Assembly (NCBI RefSeq): GCF_000718555.1
Contig: NZ_JOAN01000002.1
Coordinates: 372,001 to 436,000, forward strand
Direction: 5' to 3'
Source of the DNA: Micromonospora chokoriensis
GTDB lineage: Bacteria; Actinomycetota; Actinomycetes; Mycobacteriales; Micromonosporaceae
Length of the DNA: 64,000 bases
The position numbers and the translations under genes are program-made. The notes under the pieces are model-generated. The model did not search any database, was not told the DNA's origin, and saw nothing but the letters and a program-made list of their open reading frames with translations. Within the stretch, counting starts at the first letter, position 1; every line of letters begins with the position of its first letter. Positions 1 through 8,035 of this stretch are shown piece after piece.

Positions 1-13
1 GCGCCTAGAAGCG

Positions 14-46
14 ACCGGCCGTGCCCCTTCTTGGGGCACGGCCGGT
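14..46 (-). terminator. Strong hairpin, putative terminator of the sulfotransferase operon
   Basis: A perfect 14-bp stem (14-27 pairing with 33-46) encloses a 5-nt loop. It lies just past the stop codon of the minus-strand sulfotransferase gene. There is no clear U tract, which is common for actinomycete terminators. It is compatible with transcript ending in either direction and may mark the left border of the cluster. Confidence 0.7.
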
Positions 47-59
47 GCACGTCGGGCGG

Positions 60-755
60 TCAGGGGGTTGCGCTGGCGGCGGTCAGCGGCACGGATGCCG
101 CCAGCGGCGGCAGCCCGCAGGCGCGCCGGAAATCGTCGGTGTCGTGCAGGTGCGGGAACGGCTCCGCCGGCACGGGCACGCCGAGCGCCTCGGCCAGCGG
201 CTCCCAGCCATCGACGCCGAGGGTCCAGACCACGAGACGGTCGGCCGGCACGGTCGCCTTGATCTCGGCGATCCGGTCCTCGTACATCCGGCGAACCCAC
301 TCCTTGTCCTCGAAGCGGCCGCCGAAGTCGCCCTGCCAGACGAGACGCTCTATCACCTCCCACGTCTCCCGCGGCGGCATCCGGTCGGCGTCGGCGGGCA
401 GCAGGCCGGCGTGCGCCGCCTGCCGTACCGCGTGCAGCGTGTTCTGGCAGCTGCGGTAGAAGCCGTCGAAGTCACGGACGTTGAGCAGGACCGTCGCCTC
501 GGGGAACGCCTCGACCAGCTCCCGCCACACGGCGCAGCCAGGCCAGTCCACGGTGGACTCCCAGCGGGCAAGGGCGGACCGCCAGTCGACCGTTTCGCCG
601 CGGGCGGAAGCCACCCAGGGCGGCAGGTCACGCAGGCGGTGCTCGCCGCTGATGATGTCGAGCATGTGGAAACAGGGGCCCGCACCGAGCCGTTCGATCG
701 CGGCCCGCAGCGATAGTGTGCCGGACCGGCCGAAGCCGACACCGATGATCTTCAT
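60..755 (-). CDS. Sulfotransferase family protein
   Basis: A 231-aa protein opening with a P-loop-like PAPS-binding segment, GVGFGRSGTLSLRAAIERLG (residues about 5-24). This is characteristic of the small bacterial sulfotransferase family that transfers sulfate from PAPS to a hydroxyl. Later segments (VLLNVRDFDGFYRS, about 90-103) resemble the 3'-phosphate-binding region of these enzymes. It lies 49 nt downstream of the P450 stop and is probably co-transcribed with it, so the two may act in sequence, hydroxylating then sulfating. The substrate is not visible from sequence. Length is at the short end but typical for this family. The start ATG at 755 is the first one giving an intact P-loop. 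Confidence 0.75.
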   Translation of the reverse strand: MKIIGVGFGRSGTLSLRAAIERLGAGPCFHMLDIISGEHRLRDLPPWVASARGETVDWRSALARWESTVDWPGCAVWRELVEAFPEATVLLNVRDFDGFYRSCQNTLHAVRQAAHAGLLPADADRMPPRETWEVIERLVWQGDFGGRFEDKEWVRRMYEDRIAEIKATVPADRLVVWTLGVDGWEPLAEALGVPVPAEPFPHLHDTDDFRRACGLPPLAASVPLTAASATP

Positions 756-804
756 GGCGCTGCTCCTTCTCTGAGGGGGTGTGCGTGGTGGTGGGTGAGC
801 ACCG

Positions 805-2046
805 CTATCGGTGGCTCAGGGCCAGCGACAACGACCGGTAACCGCGGAAGAAGTTCGACTCCAGCCGGACCGGCTCGGCCCGCAGCTCGGCGGTCCGCAC
901 GAGACCGGCCAGCGCCCGGACCACCGCGCCGACCTCGATCCGGGCGAGCAGCGCCGCGACGCAGTAGTGCGCGCCGTGCCCGAAGCCCAAATGCGGGTTG
1001 GGCCGCCGGGCGGCGCGGAGTTCCTCGGGTGCGTCGAAGATGTCCTCGTCACGGTTCGCCGAGCGCAGCCAGAGCGTGACGAACTCACCCGCACGCATCG
1101 GCACACCGGCGATCGTCAGATCGCCGACCAGGACCCGCATGATGTGGTTGACCGGTGTCTCCCGACGCAGGATCTCCTCGGTCGCGACGTCCGGATCGGC
1201 TTCGCCGCCGCGCAGCTGCCGCCAGAACTCCGGCTCGGTGACGAGGGTGAGCGCCGCCGCGCCGGACGAGTGTCGGGCGGTCTCGTTGCCGCCAGCGATC
1301 AGGTCGTGACAGTTCATCACCGCCATGGTTCGGCTCATCGGCCGGCCCATGAACTGCGCCTGGGCGAGCACGGTCGCCACGTCCTCACCGGGCGTCCGGC
1401 GCTTCTCGGTGATCAGCCGGTGGCAATAGGAGAACAACTCGGTGTGCGCGGCCATCTGCGCGCCGGACGTGGCGTGCCCGGACCCGCCGAACGCCGTCTG
1501 GGTCAGCCGCACCACCTCCGGCCGGTCGGCCTCGGGCACGCCGAGCAGGTCGCAGATGACGAAGGCGGGCAGCGGCGCCGCGACGGCCTGCACGAAGTCG
1601 GCCGAGGGCTGCTCCATCGCCTCGGTCACCAGCCGCCGGGCGAGCTCCCGGGTGCTGTCGGTGACCCGCCGCATCAGCCGCGGGGTGAAGGCGGCACCCA
1701 GCACCCGCCGCATTTCCGCGTGCGCCTCGCCGTCGCTGACCAGCAGCGACATCCCGCCGGCGGCAGCGCTGGCCACCACGTCGGATGGCTTCTCCCCCAG
1801 GTGGTTGCCCTTCGCGGAGGAGATCCGGTCGCTGTGCCGGAGCACCTCGCGGATCTGCGCGTGCCGGGTGATCGCCCAGTGGTCGCGCAGACCGTGCGAG
1901 CGCACCGGGCCGCCGGCGCGGCGCAACGTCCGCCAGATCCGCTCGGGTCGCTCGCTCGCGTAGAGCCGGGGATCGGTGAGGTCGACCTTTCGCGCCTCGG
2001 CGAGCAGGTCGTCGGGGTGGGTCGGCTCGTCGACTCGGCTCAGCAT
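805..2046 (-). CDS. Cytochrome P450
   Basis: A 413-aa soluble P450. The heme loop is FGHGAHYCVAALLAR (Cys about residue 352). The I helix carries the normal acid-alcohol pair, AGGNETAR (about 252-259), and the K helix has EEILRRE. The C-terminus (SNFFRGYRSLSL) resembles the ends of the three P450s at 8032-12093, so all four belong to one subfamily related to P450s that hydroxylate amino acids or carrier-bound substrates. Unlike those three, this one keeps the canonical oxygen-activation residues. It is the first gene of a minus-strand unit with the sulfotransferase. Its promoter carries the cluster box at 2103-2120 with a TAGCGT hexamer 23 nt away. Confidence 0.9.
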   Translation of the reverse strand: MLSRVDEPTHPDDLLAEARKVDLTDPRLYASERPERIWRTLRRAGGPVRSHGLRDHWAITRHAQIREVLRHSDRISSAKGNHLGEKPSDVVASAAAGGMSLLVSDGEAHAEMRRVLGAAFTPRLMRRVTDSTRELARRLVTEAMEQPSADFVQAVAAPLPAFVICDLLGVPEADRPEVVRLTQTAFGGSGHATSGAQMAAHTELFSYCHRLITEKRRTPGEDVATVLAQAQFMGRPMSRTMAVMNCHDLIAGGNETARHSSGAAALTLVTEPEFWRQLRGGEADPDVATEEILRRETPVNHIMRVLVGDLTIAGVPMRAGEFVTLWLRSANRDEDIFDAPEELRAARRPNPHLGFGHGAHYCVAALLARIEVGAVVRALAGLVRTAELRAEPVRLESNFFRGYRSLSLALSHR

Positions 2047-2102
2047 GCTCCTCCCAGCGAAGGCGTTGGCCCGACGCTACGGCGAGCCGGAGCGGGGAGG
2101 GT

Positions 2103-2120
2103 GTCACGTAAAGGAGTGGC
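2103..2120 (-). promoter_or_regulatory. Cluster box 1 with -10 for the P450/sulfotransferase unit
   Basis: GTCACGTAAAGGAGTGGC matches the repeated inverted-repeat box of this cluster. On the minus strand a TAGCGT -10-like hexamer occupies 2079-2074, separated by 23 nt, placing transcription start near 2067, about 20 nt before the P450 ATG. Confidence 0.6.
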
Positions 2121-2144
2121 CATCGCCGAGCTGGTGAGACGGCT

Positions 2145-2162
2145 GTCCCCTAAAGCGGGGAA
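2145..2162 (+). promoter_or_regulatory. Cluster box 2, upstream of the VOC/Tyr-hydroxylase operon
   Basis: GTCCCCTAAAGCGGGGAA is one of the best copies of the repeated box. A weak GACCAT hexamer lies 24 nt downstream (2187-2192). It would drive the operon beginning at 2233. The -10 here is poorer than at the other sites. Confidence 0.5.
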
Positions 2163-2232
2163 GCGCTGCGCGCGCGGTCACTGAACGACCATGGAGGCCA
2201 GGTGACGCCTGGGACGTATGGAGTGATGCACG

Positions 2233-2706
2233 ATGGCAGAAGCACACGGCCGACGGGACCCCCGGTTCCACCACGTCGGGATCCAGACGAACGACCTGGG
2301 CAACAGCGTGTCCTGGTACGAGGAGTTTCTCGGCTGCAAGCCCTCCTGGACCCTGGAGCAGTTCTCCGACCTGACCCGCAGCCGACTGCCGGGCATCCGC
2401 ACGCTCACCGAGCTGACCCTCGGCGACCTTCGCCTGCACCTGTTCGAGCGGCCCGGCAGCGCCACCGACCCGGCCATCAGCGACGTGCGCTTCCAGCATT
2501 TCTGCCTCTCCGTCGACGACCCTGAGGAGCTCGTCCGGTTGCGTGACCGCTGGATCGCCCTGCACGCGTCGGGCCGCTACACGTTCGCCGTGGACGAGCC
2601 CCCCACCGACGTGGTGGTGGACGCGGACGGGGTCCAGAGCTTCTACGCGTACGACGTCAACGGGCTCGAGTTCGAGTTCACGCACGTGCCGGCTCCAGCC
2701 TCATGA
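2233..2706 (+). CDS. VOC-family dioxygenase, L-DOPA 2,3-dioxygenase-like (LmbB1 type)
   Basis: A 157-aa vicinal-oxygen-chelate protein with the expected metal ligands: His in FHHVGIQTND (about residue 14), His in QHFCLSVDD (about 86) and Glu in GLEFEFTHV near the C-terminus. Extradiol L-DOPA 2,3-dioxygenases of 4-alkyl-L-proline pathways (lincomycin LmbB1 and its pyrrolobenzodiazepine and hormaomycin counterparts) are VOC proteins of this size. The generic family alone would not settle function, but the next two genes are homologues of the other two core enzymes of that pathway, and all are translationally coupled. The likely reaction is ring opening of L-DOPA followed by cyclisation to a pyrroline. 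A GGAG lies 10 nt before the ATG. Confidence 0.72.
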   Translation: MAEAHGRRDPRFHHVGIQTNDLGNSVSWYEEFLGCKPSWTLEQFSDLTRSRLPGIRTLTELTLGDLRLHLFERPGSATDPAISDVRFQHFCLSVDDPEELVRLRDRWIALHASGRYTFAVDEPPTDVVVDADGVQSFYAYDVNGLEFEFTHVPAPAS

Positions 2707-3659
2707 TGCGTGGACCGGCCACGCCGATCGCCGACCCGCCGGCCGAGGAGGCCTGGGACTTCGGCGGGTATCCGTACGCCCTGGAACCGCTGTTGCTGCC
2801 TCCGGTGGACGCGACCAGCGCGCTGGCGGGCCCGGACGTGCCGGCGGAGCACGTCGAGGCGAGCCGGTTAATCGGCGCCCTGGCCGAGGGCGGGCCGACG
2901 GTGTACCGCGGCGAGCCCGAGGAGCTGTTCTGGTTCCGCTGGATCACCGGCCACCAGGTGTGCTTCCTGCTCTGGCGACTGATGCGTCAGCTCCTCGAGG
3001 AGGTCGCGGAGGACAAGGCGACCACCGACGAGGCGATCGGGCCGCTGAGCCGTTACGTCGACGGCTACTCGGCCATGCTGCTCTACACCGGGTCGTGCAC
3101 CCACCAGATCTACAACGACCTGATCCGGCCCAGCATGCGGCTGCGGCACCGCGCGTTCAGCGGGAGCTGGGCGCCGGACTACCCGCACGTCCGCGCGCTG
3201 CTGCGCGGCCGTCCGCAGGCCCGGCTGACCAACGGCCCGAGCGAGTTGGACGACGCGGTGCGGCTGCACGGCCGGGTGCACGACGGCGTGGCGGCGCGGC
3301 TGGTGCCGGACGGCCACTCACTGCTCAATCAGGCGCCGGTGCGCCGGCTGAACCACGGGCTGCTGGGCATCGCCTACGACAGCTACTTCGTGACCGTGCG
3401 CACCCGGGTCAACCGCGCGCAGGCGGTGGGCCAGCTGATGCGCCGGCTCACCGCGATCGTCCGCGACCTGAGCGCTAACGGCCTCTACCCCTTCCCCGAC
3501 GACGGCGTGCTCCCCGACGAGCTGCGGCTCGACGAGGTGGTGTCGTGCGCGGCCGGGATGCGGCGCATCCTCGCCGACGTGGCCCGGGCCGCCGCGGGTG
3601 GCCCGGCGCATCGGCCGCACCCGATGGGCAGCGGCGTGGCGAAGGCGGCCCGCGCATGA
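2703..3659 (+). CDS. Heme-dependent L-tyrosine 3-hydroxylase-like protein (TDO superfamily)
   Basis: A 318-aa, mostly helical protein of the tryptophan 2,3-dioxygenase-like heme superfamily. Recognisable segments are ELFWFRWITGHQVCFLLW (about 79-96) and TGSCTHQIYNDLIRPSMRLR (about 137-156), which contain candidate heme-ligand histidines. In lincomycin, anthramycin, tomaymycin and hormaomycin clusters such proteins (LmbB2 type) convert tyrosine to L-DOPA using peroxide. The preceding VOC gene overlaps it by 4 nt (ATGA), as does the following gamma-glutamyltransferase gene. The trio reproduces the Tyr to DOPA to pyrroline to C-C cleavage sequence. A true tryptophan dioxygenase (kynurenine route) is the alternative but fits the neighbours less well. 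Confidence 0.72.
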   Translation: MMRGPATPIADPPAEEAWDFGGYPYALEPLLLPPVDATSALAGPDVPAEHVEASRLIGALAEGGPTVYRGEPEELFWFRWITGHQVCFLLWRLMRQLLEEVAEDKATTDEAIGPLSRYVDGYSAMLLYTGSCTHQIYNDLIRPSMRLRHRAFSGSWAPDYPHVRALLRGRPQARLTNGPSELDDAVRLHGRVHDGVAARLVPDGHSLLNQAPVRRLNHGLLGIAYDSYFVTVRTRVNRAQAVGQLMRRLTAIVRDLSANGLYPFPDDGVLPDELRLDEVVSCAAGMRRILADVARAAAGGPAHRPHPMGSGVAKAARA

Positions 3660-5461
3660 GTGTCCAGCGACCCGAGCTGAGCGGGACCTTCGGCGCCGTG
3701 TCCGCTACCCACTGGCTCGCCTCGTCCGCCGGCATGGCCGCGCTGGAGCGGGGCGGCAACGCGGTGGACGCCGCGGTGGCAGCCGGTTTCGTGCTGCAGG
3801 TCGTCGAGCCACACTCCAACGGGCTGGGCGGCGACGTGGCGATCGCGGTCTACTCCCGAGCAACCGGAAAGGTACGCATCGTCTGCGGTCAGGGCCCCAC
3901 GCCGGAAGCGGCGACGATCGAGGCCTTCACCGGCCTGGGCCTCGACCGGGTACCCGCCTCCGGCCTGCTACCGGCCTGTGTGCCCGGCGCCTTCGGCGCC
4001 TGGATGCGGCTGCTGGCCGAGTTCGGCACGACGACGCCGGCGGACGCGCTTGCCGCCGCGATCGGCTATGCGGAGCACGGCTTCCCGCTGCTGCCCGCCA
4101 CGGCCCGCACCATCGAGGTGATGGCGCCGCTCTTCCGCGAGCACTGGACCGAGTCGGCCCGCACCTATCTGACCGGCGACGCCGCCCCGGCGGCCGGCTC
4201 GCGGATGCGCAACCCCGTGCTGGCGGAGACCTATCGGCGTCTCGTCGACGAGACGCGGTGGGCCGGCAGCCGGGAAGCTCGGATCGAGGCCGCACACGCC
4301 GCCTTCTACCGCGGTTTCGTCGCCGAGGGCATCGACCGGTTCCTGGCCACGGCCGAGGCGCTGGACGAGACCGGCCGGCAGCACCGCGGCCTGCTGCGCG
4401 GCAATGACCTCGCGGGCTGGCAGGCCGGGGTCGAGGAGCCCGCGACCATCGCCTACCGCGGATTCACCGTCCACAAGCCGGGGCCCTGGTCACAAGGGCC
4501 GGTCTTCCTCCAGCAGCTCGCCATCCTGGCCGGCTGCGATCTGGCCAGCCTGCGACCGGGCAGCGCCGAGTACGTCCATCTGCTGACCGAGGCCGCGAAG
4601 CTGGCGTTCGCCGACCGGGAGGCCTGGTACGGCGACCCTGAGCACACCCCGGTGCCGATGGCGGCGCTGCTCACCGAGGAGTACGCGGCGCAGCAGCGGG
4701 CGCTGATCGGCGCCCGAGCCGCGACTGACCCACAGCCGGGCACGCCGGAGGGCCGCAAGTCCTGGTTCCCGTGGCCCACCCCGGAACCCCTGCCGCCGGA
4801 CGCCCCCGACTGGCTGGTGCAGTTGAGCAGCGGCATCCCGACGGTGGTCGGGCCGGCCACCCCCCGCACCGGGGCCGGCAACACGTGCACCGTCGCGGTG
4901 GTGGACCGAGCGGGCAACATGGTCGTGGCCGTGCCGAGCGGTGGCTGGCTGAAGAGCTCGCCGGTGGTGCCCGGGCTCGGCTTCGCCCTCGGCACCCGCG
5001 CGCAGACCATGTGGCTGACCGAGGGTCACCCCAACTCGCTGGCACCGGGCCGACGCCCGCGCACCACGCTGAGCCCGGGCATCGTGCTGCGCGACGGCGA
5101 GCCGTTCCTGGCGCTCGGCACGCCCGGGGGCGACCAGCAGGACCAGTGGACGCTGCAGACCTTCCTCGCGGTCGCCGAACACGGCCGGGACCTGCAGGCG
5201 TCCACCGAGCAACCGATGTTCCACATCGACCACTTCCCGCAGTCGTTCGCGCCACGCACGTCCCGACCGGGCGTGGTGGTGGTCGAGTCGTCCTTCGGCC
5301 CCGAGGTCATCGCCGAGCTGCGTGAGCGGGGGCACGAGGTGGACGCGGTGCCGGCGCACACCCTCGGCAAGGTGTGCGCGGTCGGGGTGGACCCGGCAAG
5401 CGGGTTCGTCCGGGCCGCCGCCGGCCCGCGCGGACGTCAGGCGTACGCGGTATGTCGCTGA
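3656..5461 (+). CDS. Gamma-glutamyltransferase homologue (LmbA type, 4-alkylproline pathway)
   Basis: A 601-aa N-terminal-nucleophile hydrolase of the gamma-glutamyltransferase fold. The N-terminal region (ASSAGMAALERGGNAVDAAV) and the glycine-rich SNGLGGD segment are typical of the family. The self-processing nucleophile is Thr410 in GAGNTCTVAV. The usual TTHxSV motif is altered after the first Thr, as expected for a homologue with another substrate. No signal peptide is seen, so it is probably cytoplasmic, unlike glutathione-degrading GGTs. In 4-alkylproline pathways this family (LmbA, TomL, SibY, Orf6) removes an oxalyl unit by C-C cleavage from the DOPA-derived pyrroline. The ATG overlaps the preceding stop (ATGA). 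The role is inferred from context, while the family is clear. Confidence 0.8.
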   Translation: MSVQRPELSGTFGAVSATHWLASSAGMAALERGGNAVDAAVAAGFVLQVVEPHSNGLGGDVAIAVYSRATGKVRIVCGQGPTPEAATIEAFTGLGLDRVPASGLLPACVPGAFGAWMRLLAEFGTTTPADALAAAIGYAEHGFPLLPATARTIEVMAPLFREHWTESARTYLTGDAAPAAGSRMRNPVLAETYRRLVDETRWAGSREARIEAAHAAFYRGFVAEGIDRFLATAEALDETGRQHRGLLRGNDLAGWQAGVEEPATIAYRGFTVHKPGPWSQGPVFLQQLAILAGCDLASLRPGSAEYVHLLTEAAKLAFADREAWYGDPEHTPVPMAALLTEEYAAQQRALIGARAATDPQPGTPEGRKSWFPWPTPEPLPPDAPDWLVQLSSGIPTVVGPATPRTGAGNTCTVAVVDRAGNMVVAVPSGGWLKSSPVVPGLGFALGTRAQTMWLTEGHPNSLAPGRRPRTTLSPGIVLRDGEPFLALGTPGGDQQDQWTLQTFLAVAEHGRDLQASTEQPMFHIDHFPQSFAPRTSRPGVVVVESSFGPEVIAELRERGHEVDAVPAHTLGKVCAVGVDPASGFVRAAAGPRGRQAYAVCR

Positions 5462-5483
5462 AGGTACGGAGAGGACTGGTGAC

Positions 5484-6254
5484 ATGAGCGCCGCAGTGAA
5501 CGCCTCGGCGCGGCGGTGGCTGATGCCGCCACCGTCCGTGGACACACCCATCCTTTTCTGCTTCCCCTACGCCGGGGCCGGCGCCTCCTCCTACCGGCAA
5601 TGGCCGCGGCAGATCGGTGGCCACCAGGTCTGCGCCCTGCAACCGCCGGGCCGGGAGAACCGGATGCGGGAGGAACCCCACCGCACCCACGCCGCGTTCG
5701 CCACCGACCTCGCCGACGTGCTCGAGCCCTTCGTGCGCGGCGAATACTCGTTCGCCGCGCACTGCGGCGGGGTGCCGTTCGCGCTGGACACGATCGCCGA
5801 GCTGGACCGGCGCGGATTGCCGTTGCCGACCCGGCTGATCAGCTCTTCGTGGGGTGCGCCGGACCGCGGCCTCTACGGCCGGCTCAACTTCGCCGATCTG
5901 GCGACGCTGGACCTGGTCGCCGAGACCACCGCGTTGTTCGAGCGGTCCGGCTCGCCGGTTCGGGCCGACTTCGTCGAGCTGGCCGCGCGGGTGCTGCGCA
6001 CCGACCTGGAGGTGCAGCGCGGCTATCGCTTCGAGCCCAGTCGCCGGGTGCCGTGCCCGGTGATCGTCGTCGCCTGGACCCGCGACGACGTCGTCCCGCC
6101 GGAGACGGTGTTCCCCGGCTGGGCGGACCGCGCCGAGGTCACCGAGGAACTGCTGGACGGTGAGCATCTCGACTTCCTGCACTGCCCGGACGTCCTGCGC
6201 GAGGCGCTGGGCCGATGGCTGAAGACAAACGACGTCGTTCGAAAGGACGGGTAA
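5484..6254 (+). CDS. Type II thioesterase with Cys nucleophile
   Basis: A 256-aa alpha/beta hydrolase of the NRPS/PKS external thioesterase family. It has the family opening CFPYAGAGASSYRQW (about 31-45) and LQPPGRENR. The nucleophile elbow reads AHCGG (about residue 94) where GHSxG is expected, so Cys replaces Ser. The catalytic Asp region (WTRDDVV) and a His (GEHLDFL) remain. It precedes the A-T didomain and three P450s, as in carrier-tethered amino-acid oxidation systems where a thioesterase releases the modified amino acid from the carrier. It may perform that release or proofreading. The start is ATG 5484 with GAGAGGA upstream. Confidence 0.85.
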   Translation: MSAAVNASARRWLMPPPSVDTPILFCFPYAGAGASSYRQWPRQIGGHQVCALQPPGRENRMREEPHRTHAAFATDLADVLEPFVRGEYSFAAHCGGVPFALDTIAELDRRGLPLPTRLISSSWGAPDRGLYGRLNFADLATLDLVAETTALFERSGSPVRADFVELAARVLRTDLEVQRGYRFEPSRRVPCPVIVVAWTRDDVVPPETVFPGWADRAEVTEELLDGEHLDFLHCPDVLREALGRWLKTNDVVRKDG

Positions 6255-6259
6255 CCACC

Positions 6260-8035
6260 GTGACGGAGAAGACGGCCACGATCCACGAGCTCGTCGCGCG
6301 GTGGGCCCGGGAACAACCGGACGCGTCGGCGGTCGTGGGTGACGACGAGACGCTTACCTATGCGGAGCTGGACGCCCGGGCCGATCGGCTGGCCGGGCAC
6401 CTGGCAGCGCGCGGAGTGGGCCTGGAGACCAGGGTCGCGGTGTCGCTGCCGCGGGGGCCGGCGATGGTGGTGGCCTTTCTGGCCACGCTGAAGGCCGGTG
6501 GGACCTATGTGCCGTTGGACAGCGACTATCCCGAGCAGCGGCGCGCCTTCGTGCTGGCCGACGCAGGCATCGCCGTGCTGGTGACCGACAAGGCAGGCAC
6601 GCCGGCCGAGCCGGGCGGCGACCCGGTCGAGGTGGTGGTGCTGGAGGACCTACCCGCCACCGAGGTCGAGGCCCCCCGCGTACGGGTGGGACCTGACGCT
6701 GCCGCGTACGTCGTCTATACCTCCGGGTCGACCGGCCAGCCCAAGGGTGTGGTGGTCCCGCACGCTGGCGTGGTGCGGCTGACCACCGATCCGCGGATCG
6801 CGGTCCGCTCCGGCCAGACGGTCGCCCAGCTCGCCCCGGCCGCGTTCGACGCGTCGGTGTTCGAGATCTGGGGTGCGCTGTGCTCCGGCGGACAAGTGGT
6901 GATCATGGACGCCCGCAGCACCGTCGCCCAGCTCGGCGCGGAGCTGCGCCGGTGGCGGCCGGACTGGCTGTTCCTCACCACCGGGCTGTTCCACCTGCTG
7001 GCCCAGCACGACGCGGCCGCGCTCGACGCGGTCGGCTGCCTGCTGACCGGCGGCGACGTGCTGTCGCCCCGGCACATTCGCACCGCCGCGGCGACCCAGG
7101 CCCGGGTCTATGCCGCCTACGGCCCGACCGAGACGACCGTCTACGCCTCGCTGCACCACGTGCCGCCGGGCGGCGACGAGCCGGCCCGGGTGCCGATCGG
7201 CACGCCGCTGACTGGCAAGACGATGTATGTGCTGGGGCCGGACCTGCGGCCGGTGCCGGCCGGGGAGGTCGGCGAGATCTATCTCGGCGGCACCGGCGTG
7301 GCCCGCGGCTATCACGGCCGGCCTGTGCTGACCGCGGAACGCTTTCTCCCCGACCCGTTCGGCGGGGAGCCCGGCGCCCGGATGTACCGCACCGGCGACC
7401 TCGGCTGCGTGCTGCCGGACGGCTCGGTGGACTTCCGCGGCCGGGTGGACCGGCAGGTCAAGGTCCGCGGCTTCCGGATCGAGCTGGGCGAGATCGAGAG
7501 CACCCTGCTGAGCCATCCCGACCTCGGCGCCGCGGTGGTGGTCGCGGTCGCCGACGACACCGCCGACAAGCGCCTGGCCGCGCACGTGGTGCCGGCGCCC
7601 GGCCGGCGGATCACCGTCGCGGCGGTACGCGACTGGCTTGGCCAGCGCCTGCCGGCCTACATGATCCCGGCGACCTTCGTGACGCTGGACGAGCTGCCGC
7701 TCGACCCGAACGGCAAACCGGACCGCAGCCGGCTGCCCAACCCGTTCGCGGCGCGGGCCGAGCTCACCTTCCTGCCGCCCTACGTGCCGCCGAAGAACGA
7801 GATCGAGCAGGTCTTCGCGCGCGCCTGGGCCGATGTGCTCACGATGGACGTCGTCGGTATCGACGACGACTTCTATCTGCTGGGCGGGGACTCGCTGCGC
7901 AGCGTGGCGATGCTCGAACAGTTACGCACGCACGGCATCGAGCTGGACGCGGTGCAGTTCTTCAACAACCCCACGATCCGGGAGCTGGCCGCGGTCGTCG
8001 ACCCGCAGCTCACGGCCGGCCGGGCGGGTGGGTGA
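6260..8035 (+). CDS. Stand-alone NRPS adenylation-thiolation didomain (A-T)
   Basis: A 591-aa two-domain protein. The A domain (about 10-500) is complete: VVYTSGSTGQPKG at about 152, YGPTET at about 290, YRTGD, and the catalytic Lys in LDPNGKPDR near 485. Aligning by eye to GrsA gives the specificity residues D-A-F-F-L-G-A-V-Y-K. They resemble codes for branched aliphatic residues such as Ile/Val, but the substrate should be treated as unknown. The T domain carries GGDSLRSV (Ser about 546). With no condensation domain, it loads an amino acid for modification in trans. Three P450s and a second carrier follow directly, and a downstream GTGA overlap couples it to the first. The start is GTG 6260, preceded by AAAGGA. 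Confidence 0.92.
   Translation: MTEKTATIHELVARWAREQPDASAVVGDDETLTYAELDARADRLAGHLAARGVGLETRVAVSLPRGPAMVVAFLATLKAGGTYVPLDSDYPEQRRAFVLADAGIAVLVTDKAGTPAEPGGDPVEVVVLEDLPATEVEAPRVRVGPDAAAYVVYTSGSTGQPKGVVVPHAGVVRLTTDPRIAVRSGQTVAQLAPAAFDASVFEIWGALCSGGQVVIMDARSTVAQLGAELRRWRPDWLFLTTGLFHLLAQHDAAALDAVGCLLTGGDVLSPRHIRTAAATQARVYAAYGPTETTVYASLHHVPPGGDEPARVPIGTPLTGKTMYVLGPDLRPVPAGEVGEIYLGGTGVARGYHGRPVLTAERFLPDPFGGEPGARMYRTGDLGCVLPDGSVDFRGRVDRQVKVRGFRIELGEIESTLLSHPDLGAAVVVAVADDTADKRLAAHVVPAPGRRITVAAVRDWLGQRLPAYMIPATFVTLDELPLDPNGKPDRSRLPNPFAARAELTFLPPYVPPKNEIEQVFARAWADVLTMDVVGIDDDFYLLGGDSLRSVAMLEQLRTHGIELDAVQFFNNPTIRELAAVVDPQLTAGRAGG

Noticed and set aside
3656..5461. Glutathione-degrading or resistance gamma-glutamyltransferase
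   Set aside because: No signal peptide, altered nucleophile motif, and tight coupling to the Tyr-hydroxylase and DOPA-dioxygenase-like genes.
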